NCBI GenBank assembly: GCA_030770425.1 | Contig: JASJFT010000122.1 | Span: 1 to 64,000 of the forward strand | From: Darksidea phi | Taxonomy: Eukaryota; Ascomycota; Dothideomycetes; Pleosporales; Lentitheciaceae | DNA length: 64,000 nt | Direction of reading: 5' to 3' | Shown here: positions 1 to 11,900 of the stretch, piece after piece | How positions within the stretch are numbered: position 1 is the stretch's first letter | Layout of the letters: each line of letters starts with the position of its first letter | Program-made: the position numbers and the translations under genes | Notes under the pieces: generated by a model | Databases searched by the model: none | What the model was told of the DNA's origin: nothing | What the model saw: only the letters and a program-made list of their open reading frames with translations

Positions 1-3000
1 ACCTCGGTGGGGGCGCCGGGGCGGCTCGCCACCCCCAAGCGGGGGGCCAGTTTCCACCCCCCTAATCGCCCCCCCCCACCCCCCTCCCCCCCCCCCCCGG
101 GGGGGGCCCCCCCCCCCCCCCCCCAGGATGCACTGCGCGAGATTCGCATGGCCGAGCACGGATGGGCAGGCGTACGCCCGTCCAGGACGAGGCAGCGGGA
201 GATATTACGTGCAGCCTGGCCCCGGATCGCGATGCTCCTCCGCCGACGCCGCCAAGCATCGCCGACCTGGTCGGCCTGTTCGACGGCAGCCAGTCTGCGC
301 TGCATGCGCCCGACGAGAACGCGAGCCCTCCTGCCAGCGGCCCCAAGGGACGCTTGCTCAGCAGCTAGCCCCAGCCTGGCCGTCGCTGCACCGAAACGGC
401 GACAGCCGCGCAGCTGCTCGCGACAAGCAGCCCGCCGTCGGCCACTGAGACGCGCAGCTGCTGCTGATTGAGCGAGGCGGAGGGGTCACGCCGAATCACT
501 GCTCACTGCCTGCAGCCAGCCTAGCTGGGCCAGGACGGCTCTTGGGGTGTGCATAAGCGGCCGTGGGTCATGCATTCACTCTGCTCTCTCAATCGCCCCG
601 TATCGTCTGACTGCCCTTGCCTCTGCCTCTGCCTCGACGCGCCGCAATCGTGGCCCTCAGCGCGCCGCCTGCCCACCGAGGCTTGCCGCAGCAGCCGGAT
701 GCAGAAGGTTGACCTGTTCGTTCTGGCAAAGCAATAGACACCCCCGCCGGGGGCACACGGCTGCCTGGTCGCATACACAGTAGTCCGCCCGCCGCAGCAC
801 CTCTGGAGCTTGTCGATCCTCCCATGCCGGCCAATCTAGGGGCCCCCCGTCGATGCGCAATCCATTTCGCTAGCTCTGGGCACCCTCGCTACCCTCGCTA
901 CGACGCCTCGCCCGTCAGTCGCTGCACCTGTATTCGTCCTATGGGCGCTCGCACTCTGAGCGCTGCAGCTGAACGGCTGCCGTGGCAATTCCGTCGTTCC
1001 GGGCTCCCTACCTACCTTTTGGGAGAGCCGCCCCGTGAGTCATGATAGCTGACGCCCTTCTCTCGCTCTGTATGGATGCGACGATCCGTTCCACAAGACG
1101 TCCCGCTCCCCGCGACAAGGGAGGACCGCCATGAACCCTTCATCCTTGGACTGTCCGTGCTCGATCTCCGCCGTCACACCATGCCTATATCTCGCATCGC
1201 TTCCGCCACACTGCATCCTAGCCGGGGGGGTTGAGACGCCATGCCCGCGTCCCAGGAAGTATGTCGATTCATCTTGGTTGTCCACCATGCTGTTAATGGC
1301 TAGAGTAGACGCTGCGAGTGAATAGACGGATAAAATGCTGTAAGAGATTGACAGCCCGCCTGCCAAACGGGAACCAAGCAATATCCCAGCTGTCCCCGAG
1401 TGCTTTGCTACAAGCCAAATCCTCGAGTAACTAGTTCGTATGCAGCTGGCGCGTCTGCGGACGCGTTCGCCGGAACTCTGTACCGCCTAGTCCATGTCTC
1501 AGTGTGCACTTTGTCAGATGAGCTCGTCTGCAGGGTCCCGGAATCCAGCAAGCCTAATCTGGCTGCTCGTTCTTGCTAAACCACCGCGGATTGCCGGGTT
1601 CCAATGTAGGTCCCCACGCCCATCGGGCTTCGAATTGTGAAGAAGGCACATCCATCATTTGGCCAGCGGTTACATGGTGAGTTCTAGATGAAAGCTAATA
1701 GTGCTCTCAGACCTGACAAGGGCGGCGTAGCCCGGCACTCGTCGTTGGCCGGCAGACGTACCGAAGTCTGGAGCTATCGGGTCCGACGGACTGGCATGGT
1801 AGCCCCGTGATATACCATGTGTCGCAGCGAGCATGGTTTTCGGCCACGGCCCTAGGTAGCCACAGTGGCTCTTGATTTATCCTTGCGAGCTGTGGGGCGA
1901 GGCGTCAATTGCCTTGGCCCTCGTGAATGGGCAGGCATAGCGAGAGCTTCTAGGCGGCACACTAAGGAATATACTCACCCTGCTTATGTGGAGATGGAGA
2001 AGGATGGCCCCCACAAAGTCCTGTAGCTTCGAGAGACCGAGAAGTCTTCTACGAGAGAGTGCCTTTAGCACCGAGGGGGGATTAGTCAATCGTCACACTG
2101 CTATTCCTACGGCACAGCTGTTTCTGACACTGGCCGCATTCTTGTCCCTAACTTGCTTTCGGCTCACATAGGGCCCACTTGACGATCGAGACGGTCGATG
2201 CGGGACGCCCTCGGGCGAAGTCCCCGATACTTGGCACAGTCCCCGGTTTGGCAGTATCATCTGATAGGAGAATTCACGTCGACGGCGGTCTGGCTGAGCC
2301 ACTTTCCCGGGATACCATCTCGGGAAGACCGAGACGGTGTTGCTGTTGCATTACTCAAAGATTGCGAAGCAGGTTGAAGAGTTAGAGTGGGTGGGAGCAT
2401 GCCTGTATCCAACATGGATTCGGGAGTCGGCTGCAGTGCCTTCGTTTCAACATACCGAGACTTGGGCAAGCAAGCGTGGCCTGTAGGACACTTGCATATC
2501 GGCAGATGTGGAGGCTGTAACACGTCGCCGAAGCTCTAGCTGGTCAAGGATTTGACTACCGTTGTAGTACAGCTTTGGCGGTGAACCGGGCTGCCTTGAC
2601 TGCTTTATTGGAACGGTACATGTTCTGTAACAATCAAGTAGCGGTGCCGGATCCTTAGCATGAGCTTGTCTGGAGTGCTACACCTGTGGACTGAATTAGG
2701 AAAGACACTGTAGAAAGCCGTAGTAGTCTAGTGGTGGAAGTGACTGGTTCTGCATGTGTCGAGACGATTCGGGATCTTCAAAAAAAGTTACCAAAAGGCA
2801 TAAAGCTCGTCCGGAGATGTGCAGTCCGTCGATAGCGATCCGCAATGTTCGCAGAATGTACCCGCCGCTCTCCAATACCCATGCAGCAGTAGTGTGTTTG
2901 CTAGAACGATACTGCATGTCAAAAAATAGCTAGAAGATGGGTAGCATTCAGCTGGATGGAGAAAGTGTGGCAGGGTCTTAACAGTGCCATTAAGTGGTTG

Positions 3001-3789
3001 GAGCTGTTTGCAGCGAATTGAAAGCCAGGACGCCATCCCCGTGGTTGATCATGTGCGCCGAGATATAGATTGTGCGGTTGCAAGGTTGTTGCTCCAGGGT
3101 TCCTATCGTGCCTTCCAAAACGGTCAGATGATCCAACGGCGCGTCGACGAAACTCATTGGCCATTGTAGCGCTCCAGCACGCAAGGATCCGGCGTAAAGT
3201 GAATCGTTTCACTGTAGAGTAGTGCTCCTGCGATAAAGATGATATCATCGCGAGGACTCGACCCTCCAAGTTGCGTTCTGCGGAGGTCAAGAGCCTGCAT
3301 ATGAACTTGGCCACAGTCGTACGACCAGGTGAGACATTGATAACGAACGAAGAGGATGTGGTGGAGGGGGCGCTAAGCTCCAGAGGGGGAGGGGCGAGCC
3401 TGGGGGAGAGACACGATATGCACCATTGTGGACTGAGCATTGCACTTGCCTAATCATTACTCTTCAGGAACCTTTTCAGAGTCCGGAGCATCGAGATTGA
3501 GTGCTTCACTTCTATTGTCAATGTATGCCATTGCAGACACAAGGTACTACGTACACCTTCGGAGGATGCGATGGCCCACGCGTAATCCGATCCCCGAGTG
3601 CCGTCCTTTCACCCTCGGGAATCCTAAGAAACGGTGAACCTGGCGATTATTAGTTGAGAACACAAGACATCAACGCCAACCAACCATGGAAATCTATCTC
3701 CACTGATCTCATACCAGACTTTCTGCCGTGCTAGGTTGAGCTTTTAAGCTACTGCTATTGGTGACAGCAAAGGCATGTGCACCCCTCCA
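1..3789. other. Gene-poor stretch with C/G homopolymer start
   Basis: I see no supportable gene here. The first 125 bases are dominated by runs of C broken by short G runs, and the reading frames across them encode only Pro/Gly-rich low complexity. The longest frames further in (for example minus 2919-3440, 173 codons) show no recognisable family, no codon regularity and no splice context that extends them. Short tandem motifs occur near 603-630 (GCCTCT-type) and 883-901 (ACCCTCGCT twice). The last few hundred bases probably hold the 3' UTR of the minus-strand gene that ends at 3790. Confidence 0.6.
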
Positions 3790-4547
3790 TCACCTCCGAC
3801 CCGGGGCAAGACCAGGAACCGCGCTGAAACGCTCATCTCGCTCCGTCTTGAAGAGAAGTTGACACCAAAACTCCTTATTGTCTTCGTCGAACCAGGTCCA
3901 GAATTTGCCTTCCCGCCGGTCCACCTCCCGAGCCTGTAGCTTGACGGCGACCGTTTCGTATGGCTCTCCCGCGACGATGAAGTACTGGTGAGCGGGATCC
4001 GGATCCTCGACCTTCTGCTCGTACGCACTCATGAAGCGGACCCGTGGTATAGTATTCTGGGTGATGTCTGGGAATTGAAATTGGAACAGCAGGCCGTTCT
4101 GGCGCGTCACTGGATCGCGGACTTTGGTGATCCTGTAACCCGGTCGACCGATCTTGATAACGTTCTTCTTGACTTGCACACCAGCGAGTAGCCCCTGCTG
4201 GGCGGTATCGTCCTTCTTGCCTTCTCTCTGCTCTTTCGCGGCGCGCCGGGCGAGGTTTGTCTGGTGCTTCCGTCCTTGAGTGTGCGCCAGGTAGGAACCG
4301 TCGTTTTGATGCACCGTCAAGCAGAGACGGCACTCGAAGCTTCCGACATGGTTCTTGAAGAAGTACGGGTCCTTGTCGAGGTCAATGGTCTCGAGCGCAA
4401 GCTTGCGAAGACGCTCGCGACGGTCTGCATTGGTCGCGGATTGAGAGGCAACACCTCCTCCGCCGAACTTGGAGCCTGCGCGATTCTGAGAAAGTTTAGC
4501 AATCCACTCTTTGAGGTCGGCGTCCAGGTGCTTACCTGATAGTCCAT
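3790..4547 (-). CDS. PRP11: Splicing factor 3a subunit 2 (SF3a66/Prp11)
   Basis: This is a subunit of the SF3a complex of U2 snRNP, which acts in pre-spliceosome assembly in the nucleus. Two exons: 4547-4536 (only ATG GAC TAT CAG) and 4485-3790, separated by a 50-nt GTAAGC...CAG intron; the product is 235 aa. The matrin-type C2H2 zinc finger has Cys56, Cys59, His72 and His78, with the family signature SYLAHTQGRKHQTNLARRAA. The preceding DRRERLRKLALETID helix and the downstream GRPGYRITKVRDP segment with the FWTWFD end are typical. The protein stops after the conserved core, without the Pro-rich tail of animal SF3A2, as is usual in fungi. The frame continues upstream of the first Met of the uninterrupted frame, which is why the 12-nt first exon is needed. 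It is divergent from the tubulin chaperone gene, with 342 bp between the start codons. Confidence 0.93.
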
Positions 4548-4889
4548 GTCTGCAAATGCTTATTGAGTTGCCAATTGCGTGAAGTAGAGGAAAGCTGAGC
4601 GCACTCGGAGATGCTGTTTTCCCTAAATGCCGTGGTTGTGATGGTGAAGTCGAAGTGAGCTGTCGCCACCACGGCCAACCGCGCTAGTGAGGGCATGGAT
4701 ATTAGCACCTAGGGTCACGTGCATACAGGCACCCATCAAATCAACATTTGAAGTAACAGTGCCTCCGATTTAGAGCTACGACTTATGAAAACTGTCTTTT
4801 GCAGAACATAAAATCTAAGTGACAGTTCCGTCCTTCTCTCATAATCCGCTTAAACACATTCACATCCTGCGATCGATACGTTCAAACCA
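4548..4889. other. Divergent promoter, PRP11/TBCE
   Basis: The 342 bp between two divergent start codons must carry both promoters and 5' leaders. A CACGTG box sits almost exactly at the centre. No TATA box or upstream gene is visible. Confidence 0.7.
4716..4721. promoter_or_regulatory. CACGTG box in the PRP11/TBCE divergent promoter
   Basis: The palindrome CACGTG in the context GGTCACGTGC lies 169 bp from each start codon. It matches the consensus of bHLH regulators such as Cbf1 (RTCACRTG). The same hexamer recurs in other divergent promoters of this window. Binding is inferred. Confidence 0.5.
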
Positions 4890-6810
4890 ATGTCCGACTT
4901 CTATGTCGGCAAGCGACTCTCGTTCGATGGCCAGTTATGTACAGTCCGCTACTCTGGGGAGGTAAAGGGAACCAAAGGGCAATGGCTGGGTGTGGAATGG
5001 GACGATCCAAGCCGAGGAAAGCACTCCGGCGAAAACGGGGGGATCAGATACTTCGAATGTAAAGTGATATATGCTCAGCTCCATGTCATTAGAAACAAGC
5101 TAAATAATTTCAGGCGTCAGCAAACAACCAACAGCAGGCTCCTTCATCCGGCCAACCCGCCGACCAGACCCTCCCCGCTCTTTCGTAGAAGCCTTGAAAG
5201 CAAAGTATGCGTCAGAAGACTTTGAAGACCCGGATGTGCACATCGTCTTCACCACCCAGCCAGGTGATGGTGCCGCCAAAAGGAAAGATCCTTTGACTAG
5301 GTTAAACCAACCCATCCGAATTAGTGGGAAAGAGGTAGAAGAAGTGGGCTTTGACAAGATTCGCAAGCAGCTTGCTGAATTGAGTGAGCTAAAGATAGTC
5401 ATTCTAGATGGATTGCGTATGGAGAGGCCTAGTGCGAGGTTGAATCAGGGTGCGGATGGTTGGAAGAGTGAATTGACGGATGTGAAAGATGCTTGTCCAA
5501 AGGCTGCTGAGCTTGATTTGAGTCGGAATTTGTTTGAGGAGTGGAGGGAGGTTGCTTCGATTTGTGAGCAGCTAGACAAGTTGTGGAGTTTGAGAGTTGA
5601 GTAAGTCCTCATATCGTGTTGGCATATCATACCACCACAGGAGCAGCATTCTGCTGCCAACATCACAAGCTAATAATTGTACAGTGGCAACCGCTTCCGC
5701 GATACTTCTCTTACAGAGCCGGAGAGGACCCGTGCCCAGAAAGCTTTCGCAAACATTAAATACCTCAAGCTTCAATCCACCCTCCTCCCCTGGGAAGACC
5801 TCACCCGCCTAACCCACCTCTTCCCCACTCTAACAACCCTTGTCGCCTCCTCAAATCTCTACACCACCCTCCCCCGGTACACCCCCAACGCCCTAATAAC
5901 CGACCTCTCCCTGGAAGAAAACCTTCTCACCACGCTTTCCGCGCTACGACCCCTCACTTCGCTCTCACATCTCCGCCGTCTAATCCTAAAGTCCAACAAC
6001 ATCTCCACGATAACCGATGTCTCTACATCAACGCCACCACCAGTCTTCTCCTCTACACTTACAGAAGTAGACCTTTCCTACAACGAGATCACAGCATGGT
6101 CCTTCATCGATCAATTGGAACACGTTTTCCCCAGTCTAACCAGTCTCCGCATCTCCCACAACCCACTCTTCTTCAGCCTGCAATCTGCAGATGGCAAACC
6201 ATTGACGCCAGAAGACGGCTACATGCTCACGATCGCGCGTCTTGCCAACCTCCAAAGCCTCAACTACTCCTCTATCACAGCAAAGGAGCGCTTAAACGCC
6301 GAGTCCTATTATCTCAGCCTCATCGCTCGCGAAGTCTCCTTCGCACCCGAGACGGAGCAGCAAAAGATCCTAGCGAGCCATCCTCGCTACACATGGCTGT
6401 GCGAAGAATACGGCGAGCCAAATATAATCCGCTCAAGCGATCAAGTGAATCCGAACTCGCTGGCAGCACGGCTTTTGCGGATCAAGCTGTATCAACTCAA
6501 GCCTGAATCAAAGAGTATTGTTATCGAAATTCCTATAGGTTTCACCGCATACACTTTGCTTGGCATGGCGAGTAAGCATTTTGGCATCAAGCCTATGAAC
6601 TGTAGACTGGTATGGGAGACGGGCGACTGGATGCCCGCTCCTCGGACGGGGGAGGTGGAGGATGATGATTGGAATTCCGAGAACGACGAGGATGAAGAGA
6701 AGCCTGCTATGAACAGTGTTATGAGAGAGGTGGAGATACTGGCTGGGACAAGGTCCGTTGGGACGTGGATCGAAGGGAAAGAAGCTACTGTCAGGGTAGA
6801 AGTGAAGTAA
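4890..6810 (+). CDS. TBCE: Tubulin-folding cofactor E (CAP-Gly, LRR, ubiquitin-like)
   Basis: Tubulin-specific chaperone E works in alpha-tubulin folding and alpha/beta heterodimer assembly in the cytosol (Pac2 in budding yeast, Alp21 in fission yeast). Three exons: 4890-5058, 5114-5600 and 5685-6810, giving 593 aa. The first intron splits a Cys codon inside the CAP-Gly domain, so the spliced core reads YFEC then VSKQPTAGSFIRP. Domain order: CAP-Gly about 1-80 (GVEWDDPSRGKHSG), leucine-rich repeats about 200-400 (for example LTEVDLSYNEITAWSFI), and a C-terminal ubiquitin-like domain about 500-593 starting near LLRIKLYQLKP. An acidic insert (EDDDWNSENDEDEE) interrupts the ubiquitin-like part. 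All introns are GT-AG; the second contains a GCTAAT branch-like site. It converges on the Rxt2-like gene with 148 bp between stops. Confidence 0.92.
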
Positions 6811-6958
6811 CACGAAATGGGCACGGAACAAGTGTTGTCGAGAGGAGAGTTAGATCCCCAAATCTATAAACAGTATGCCATAACTCGTGGGGTATCCCGC
6901 TACACAAAACAGACAAAACGCGCTCCAAGAGGATCAGTTGAGGAGAAACGGAACGGAG

Positions 6959-8469
6959 TCACCGATCCTCCTTATCCGGTTTTCTCCTTTGTCTCGTCGA
7001 TTTCTTCCCCGCAACTTGTGTATCATCCTCCTCCTCATCCCTCCCTTTCATTAAATCCTGCTCCAAACTCCACTCCTCCCTATCGTACCAATCCTCGCCA
7101 TCACTCATCTCGCCAACATGCGCTTCCGCTTTTGACCACTTGAAAACGTCTTGTCGCATGCGCTCGCCCTGCAACATGCCGTGGTACAATTCTGTAGCCA
7201 CCCGCGAGATCTCTTCCTGTTTTTGTACGTACGCCATGACTAGCATGCGCGTTTCTTCTGCTTCGGCAGGCGGGAGTCCGAAGTCGCGGTCTGGTAACGA
7301 GTCGGTCGCGAAGGTGAAGAGGGGATGGACTGGGTTGACAACGCTGGACGGTGAAGAGGGAGGTGAGGGGGTTGAAGCTGCTTGTGCCCGTGCACGGGTT
7401 GTCATTCGGTGTGCGGTCTGCTGTGAAGTGGTCTCAGAGACATCGTCGCCGGCTGGAGATTGCGGTCCTTCGCCGTTCGTTTGCGGGATATCTGCATCTA
7501 ACTCATGTGATGCTCCATTGACCACAGGTGCTGTGCCATTCAATGCTTTCGTAGTTAAATCGCCGTTACGTTCCTCTGTAAGATTTCCGTTCGTCTGCCC
7601 CGCATCTCCCATGTCTACATCTTCCGTGGTGGATATAGCGTCCTGGAGTTGTGAAGGATCTTGGCCCTGGGCTTTTCCGGCTTGGTCAGAGTTCCCATTC
7701 ACTTCCCTTTCATCTGTACCGTTGCTCCAAAACTCTCTCAAACGCTCTTGAGCCATAGGAGTCAAAGCATGTGGCGCAAAGCTTGAGTCACCTTGGAGCT
7801 TATTGAACAGATTTTTCGCATGCCACAGCGATATTTGTTCCTTGCGCGAGACCGCGGCCGCTTCCTTGGTCATGTTCGTAAGGTGTTTCGAGGTATAGGC
7901 TAAGCTGTAGGAGGGGTGGTTGGGTAAATCGGCGGCAGACGTTAATGGCGCAAGCAAATCTATTGGTGATGGTCAATTAGCATTCTGAAAGAAGGCTGAT
8001 AGTATGTCCACCCACTCTCTAATTGTATGTCGGCGTACGGGTTCTCCTCGACTGTGGACAAATCGTCCTCATCTTCGTACTCGTCGCCAACTTCGACGAT
8101 GTCGCCATCAGGATCGTATCGCGGAGGGTTGCGCTGTAGGATGTATCGATGGTGGCCCGCATGCTCGATTCTCTGAACCCGTCCTGCTGTTAGCGTGGAC
8201 CCTGACACAGGGTAACAGAGTGCGCACCTTTTTGTATGGTCGTGGATCCGACAAGAAATCTGGGTCGCCGGAGCGGGTGTACTGAGCTTTGCGCTTCAGG
8301 TTTTGCTTCTGTATGGTGTAGGGTGTCTCGGTCTCTTCAGAGTCGGAGGCTAGAGGTGTTAGTAGGAGCTCGTGGAGGTGGTAGGGATCCGCGTACAGTC
8401 GTCAGGTCGTAATATCCTTCTTTTCATAGAAAAGATGGTGTCAATAATCTGCTGCTGCTGCCCGGCCAT
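6959..8469 (-). CDS. RXT2: Rxt2-like subunit of the Rpd3L histone deacetylase complex
   Basis: Four exons: 8469-8397, 8349-8228, 8172-8016 and 7959-6959, giving 450 aa. The N-terminal part resembles the RXT2_N family: an initial helix IIDTIFSMKRRILR, a Ser/Glu patch (DDSSDSEETETPY), then KRIEHAGHHRYILQRNPP and an acidic stretch leading to LENLLAPLTSAADLPNHPS. The C-terminal half is low complexity and acidic (about 190-330), with a conserved-looking helix VMAYVQKQEEISRVATELYHGML near the end and a basic tail KKSTRQRRKP. In yeast, Rxt2 is a component of the large Rpd3 deacetylase complex; that role is inferred here by family. Intron 1 carries a perfect TACTAAC branch site just before its acceptor. 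It is divergent from the TRAPPC11-like gene (481 bp). An alternative is a related fungal nuclear protein outside Rpd3L. Confidence 0.75.
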
Positions 8470-8950
8470 GGCGACAACGGCTCCCTAGCCAGCCCGCCGG
8501 AAAGTTGGCGGAGGCGGTGATCGCGGGGTGAAAGGGTGGTGCGAAGAAGCTCAAATAAGGGCGCTGTCGCTGGGACGACGCGCAGGAGAGGGAGTCCTGA
8601 GCGAGTCTGGGGCACGATTGTCCAAGCGGGGTGTGTGTCGTGGTGGTGATCGTGCAGAAAGCTCTCCATAGTGTCTGGGAGCGGAGTAGCAGGGCAGCTC
8701 CCGAGAGCGCTAAAACACGTGCTAGCCGTCGTCGGTGCGCCAGCGGGAAACGCCGACAGCATCGCGAATGTGATGCTCGCTGGCTGCCAAATCACGACAG
8801 CCAGCTCAGCTGTGAATGCGCGTATCTCTCGCCCCACGCGTGTCTCATCTTGTCTGAGCTTTAGGAAGACCGGCCGCTGAAGATACAAGCCCCTCGCACT
8901 CCCGCTCAAACCCCGCCTTCTTCATGGAGAGATAGCTTGCGCCCGTCGTC
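8470..8950. other. Divergent promoter, RXT2/TRAPPC11
   Basis: The 481 bp separate two divergent start codons. A CACGTG box lies near the midpoint. Small open frames here show no family resemblance. Confidence 0.65.
8716..8721. promoter_or_regulatory. CACGTG box in the RXT2/TRAPPC11 divergent promoter
   Basis: CACGTG in the context AAACACGTGCT lies about 247 and 230 bp from the two start codons, again close to the centre of the intergenic region. It is a candidate bHLH site; function is inferred. Confidence 0.4.
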
Positions 8951-11900
8951 ATGGATGCATATCCGCCCGAATACGTCGTGCACAATTTACCCTTCGTCGT
9001 GCTCTCTGGTCTAGGAGCCAATGCAGAGATCGCGCCGCCACCGCCGCTTCAGGATGTGCTGCCTGGCCGAGCGGTCACGACCATCAACTCAGACGTACCC
9101 CCGGTGACCAGCGAGCGCGCAAACCAGCTACGAGAAGAGTTTTTGAGCTATGACGGGGCCAATGCCGAACGTGGACGCGATGGCAGGGGATATACGTCGG
9201 CCTTTAGAATGCGGGCAGTAGGGAGGGTAGGTCAGGCACCCTCTCCTTCGTATGCCCACCATCACATTGAGTCCTTACTCATCTTGTCCAGAACTTCCAA
9301 CTGCCCTCGAAGAAGGCTGATGCTCCCACCACGTCAGACACCACGCCGCCCAGCAGTCCGACAATTGCAGCTGCAACGTCATGGGCTCTGCACTCCCCCA
9401 TATCACCACTGTCTCCACGTTCGAGCCTCTTCCCGGATGGAGTCATGGCACCATCTTGGATTGCGAAGCACCAACATTATGTGCCCTCGGTCTTTTTATC
9501 CTTCTTCGAATTCACTACCGATCCGATAACGAACAGCCTTCACGACAACCAGCTGAAAACGGAAATCAACAAGATCAAGGCTCAGCTGCAGCGGTCGGAG
9601 TATCGAACGAGGTACGCCGTGGTGCTCCTGAGCAATACGTCTAGCCTCACATCGCCTGAGATCGAGGAGCGGCTGAACACTATCCGACGTAGCACAGGCC
9701 TGGACCCTAAGACGCAACTATTCTTCCTACCACCCTCGTCTCAAGCCGAAATACGCTCGTTCGTGGCGACCGTATTGTCTACATTAAGGCCTCTTAGCGT
9801 AGAATACTATCGTGATCTCACCAAACACTCACGGAGAAAGAAAGGCCGAGGAACAATACCTCCTCCTACTGCCCCGCCCACAAGGGGCACCTCCCAGACT
9901 CTGTCGCACCCGGGTTGGAGCATTCGCTATGACTTCAAGCTGGGTGTGTTCGCCGAATTCAGGCAAGAGATGGATGCGGCGCAACGGCATTACAACATTG
10001 CTCTGGAAGCTTTATTTGGCCCCGAAGGCATCTTCGAGACAACTGCGAGTTGGTCGCCAAGATGGGACGAGATTCGCCTGTTAGCTGATGCCATAGCGCT
10101 TCGACACATTCGCTGCCAACTGTTCAACAATTACCCAACATCTGCAACACAGACTTGGCAAAGGTACAAAACAAAGTTAAAGGACGTGCTAGATCGACGC
10201 GGGAAGGGAACATCTAACTATGGATGGGAAGCCTGGCAGTCGACGTGGGCGCAAGCGATGGGCCAAATGATCCGGCAGGCAGATTTGAAGGTTTTCCGGA
10301 TTACCCAACCCTTGATTGAATCTGATCTCTTGCCCACTTATGACACCAATCCGACGTATGCATCACCGGAGAAGCAATTTCCCGTTGGCGAGCGACTGCC
10401 ACCGTGGCAGCTCCTCCATCATGCCGGCTACTGGTTCAAAACATCGGCCGACCATGCAAAGAGGAGATATCTCCTGGCCCGAGAGATGCCCGAAGAAGAT
10501 CGCACCCCCCCGGGCATGTCACCAGCTACCAAACTCTCGCACAGAAACCAGATCTATGACACTTATCTCGTGCCAGAACCTCATTTGGAATACCCTGAAC
10601 AAGGCAGCACTGGTGGATTTGAGCACTGGAAAGATATTGTAAACAAACTGAACGCTGCAATATCGGAATATGCGGCGCGACAGCAGCATCGAAAGATCCA
10701 TCAGTTACAGCTGGAAGTGGGGAGGACGCTACTTCACGTCAAGAAATTCCCTGAGGCCTTTAGGGTATTGCGACCTCTATGGGAAGCTATGGCATGGCGT
10801 AGGGAAGGATGGTGGAGTCTTGCATCCGAGGTCGTATGGGGTCTTCACGAGTGCGCTCTACGTGTTCAGGATGCAGAAGCATATGTCGCCACTGAGTGGG
10901 AGCTTAATTCGCGAGGTGCGTTTTAATGTCTTCGTTTGAAATCGGCGAAGACCTTCTGACAGCTTGCAGTGTTCATTGGAAAGACAAAATACCGGCATGA
11001 TCTGATGGCGTGTCTTGACTCATTCGCTCAATGGGATTCGCCTGGCGACAAGCTCAATATTAGCCTTGATAGCAAGGATTTTGTATCCTGCTGTATGTCT
11101 CCCCGCCACTACAACATATCTTAACTGACCACGTAGTGTCTATCAATTTCACCTTCCAAAAAGATGAAGGTAATGTGGGCGAGCCACTTCCTTCACAAAT
11201 CGCTATCACATCAACAGCGAGGTCGGGATCCGCCCCTTTGACTATCTCCGCTTTGATTTTTCAATTCAAAGGCTGCCTAAGCAAAATACATCTAACTCAT
11301 GAGTTGGACAATTCCTCTTCGGGTACCCAGTCACAGCTTTTTGACTGTAGCCTTGAAGAGCAGATATTTACTCCATCTGAGCAAAAACCCGGGTGGCTTG
11401 GGCATGCGGATTTGACGATACATCCCGGCCAGACCAAAGTGTACAGCTTTCCTGTAGTATTCCGCGAGGCGGGTGACGTAGATACAATCGCCAGCAAATT
11501 CGAGATAGAGACAGAGAAGTTCAATCTTGCGGTATCAGCTAGCGACCTTCAGGCTGAGGTTGCGCCAACCTGGTGGGTTAACTCTGGGCCGACAGTGAAG
11601 CCACGGAAACTCAAAGGAACCTCTGGTATTGCTGTCAAGGTGTTACCGAAGCCTCCGAAAATGGAGATCAGGCTGCCTGATGTGCGCGATCACTACTACA
11701 CAGACGAGCCAATTACGCTGGCAATCGAAATACGGAACCAGGAAGAAGAGGATACCGAAGCTGTCCTTGAGGTCAGGCTACTTGGTCGGTCGAAAGATAC
11801 ACTGGCATACTCCTGGGTGTACGATGCCTCTTCGCCTTTGAAGGAAGTTCCACCTCCACTTGATGGTGATATGGACCTTCCGGGACATGTAGTTGGTCTT

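Noticed and set aside
7..471. 154-codon plus-strand frame at the window start
   Set aside because: It is made of homopolymer-derived Pro/Arg codons, with no family resemblance and probable sequence artefact.
2919..3440. 173-codon minus-strand frame
   Set aside because: Composition and segments show no domain, and no splice sites extend it into a sensible gene.
7140..7751. 203-codon plus-strand frame
   Set aside because: It is antisense to the Rxt2-like exon, which has clear family motifs.
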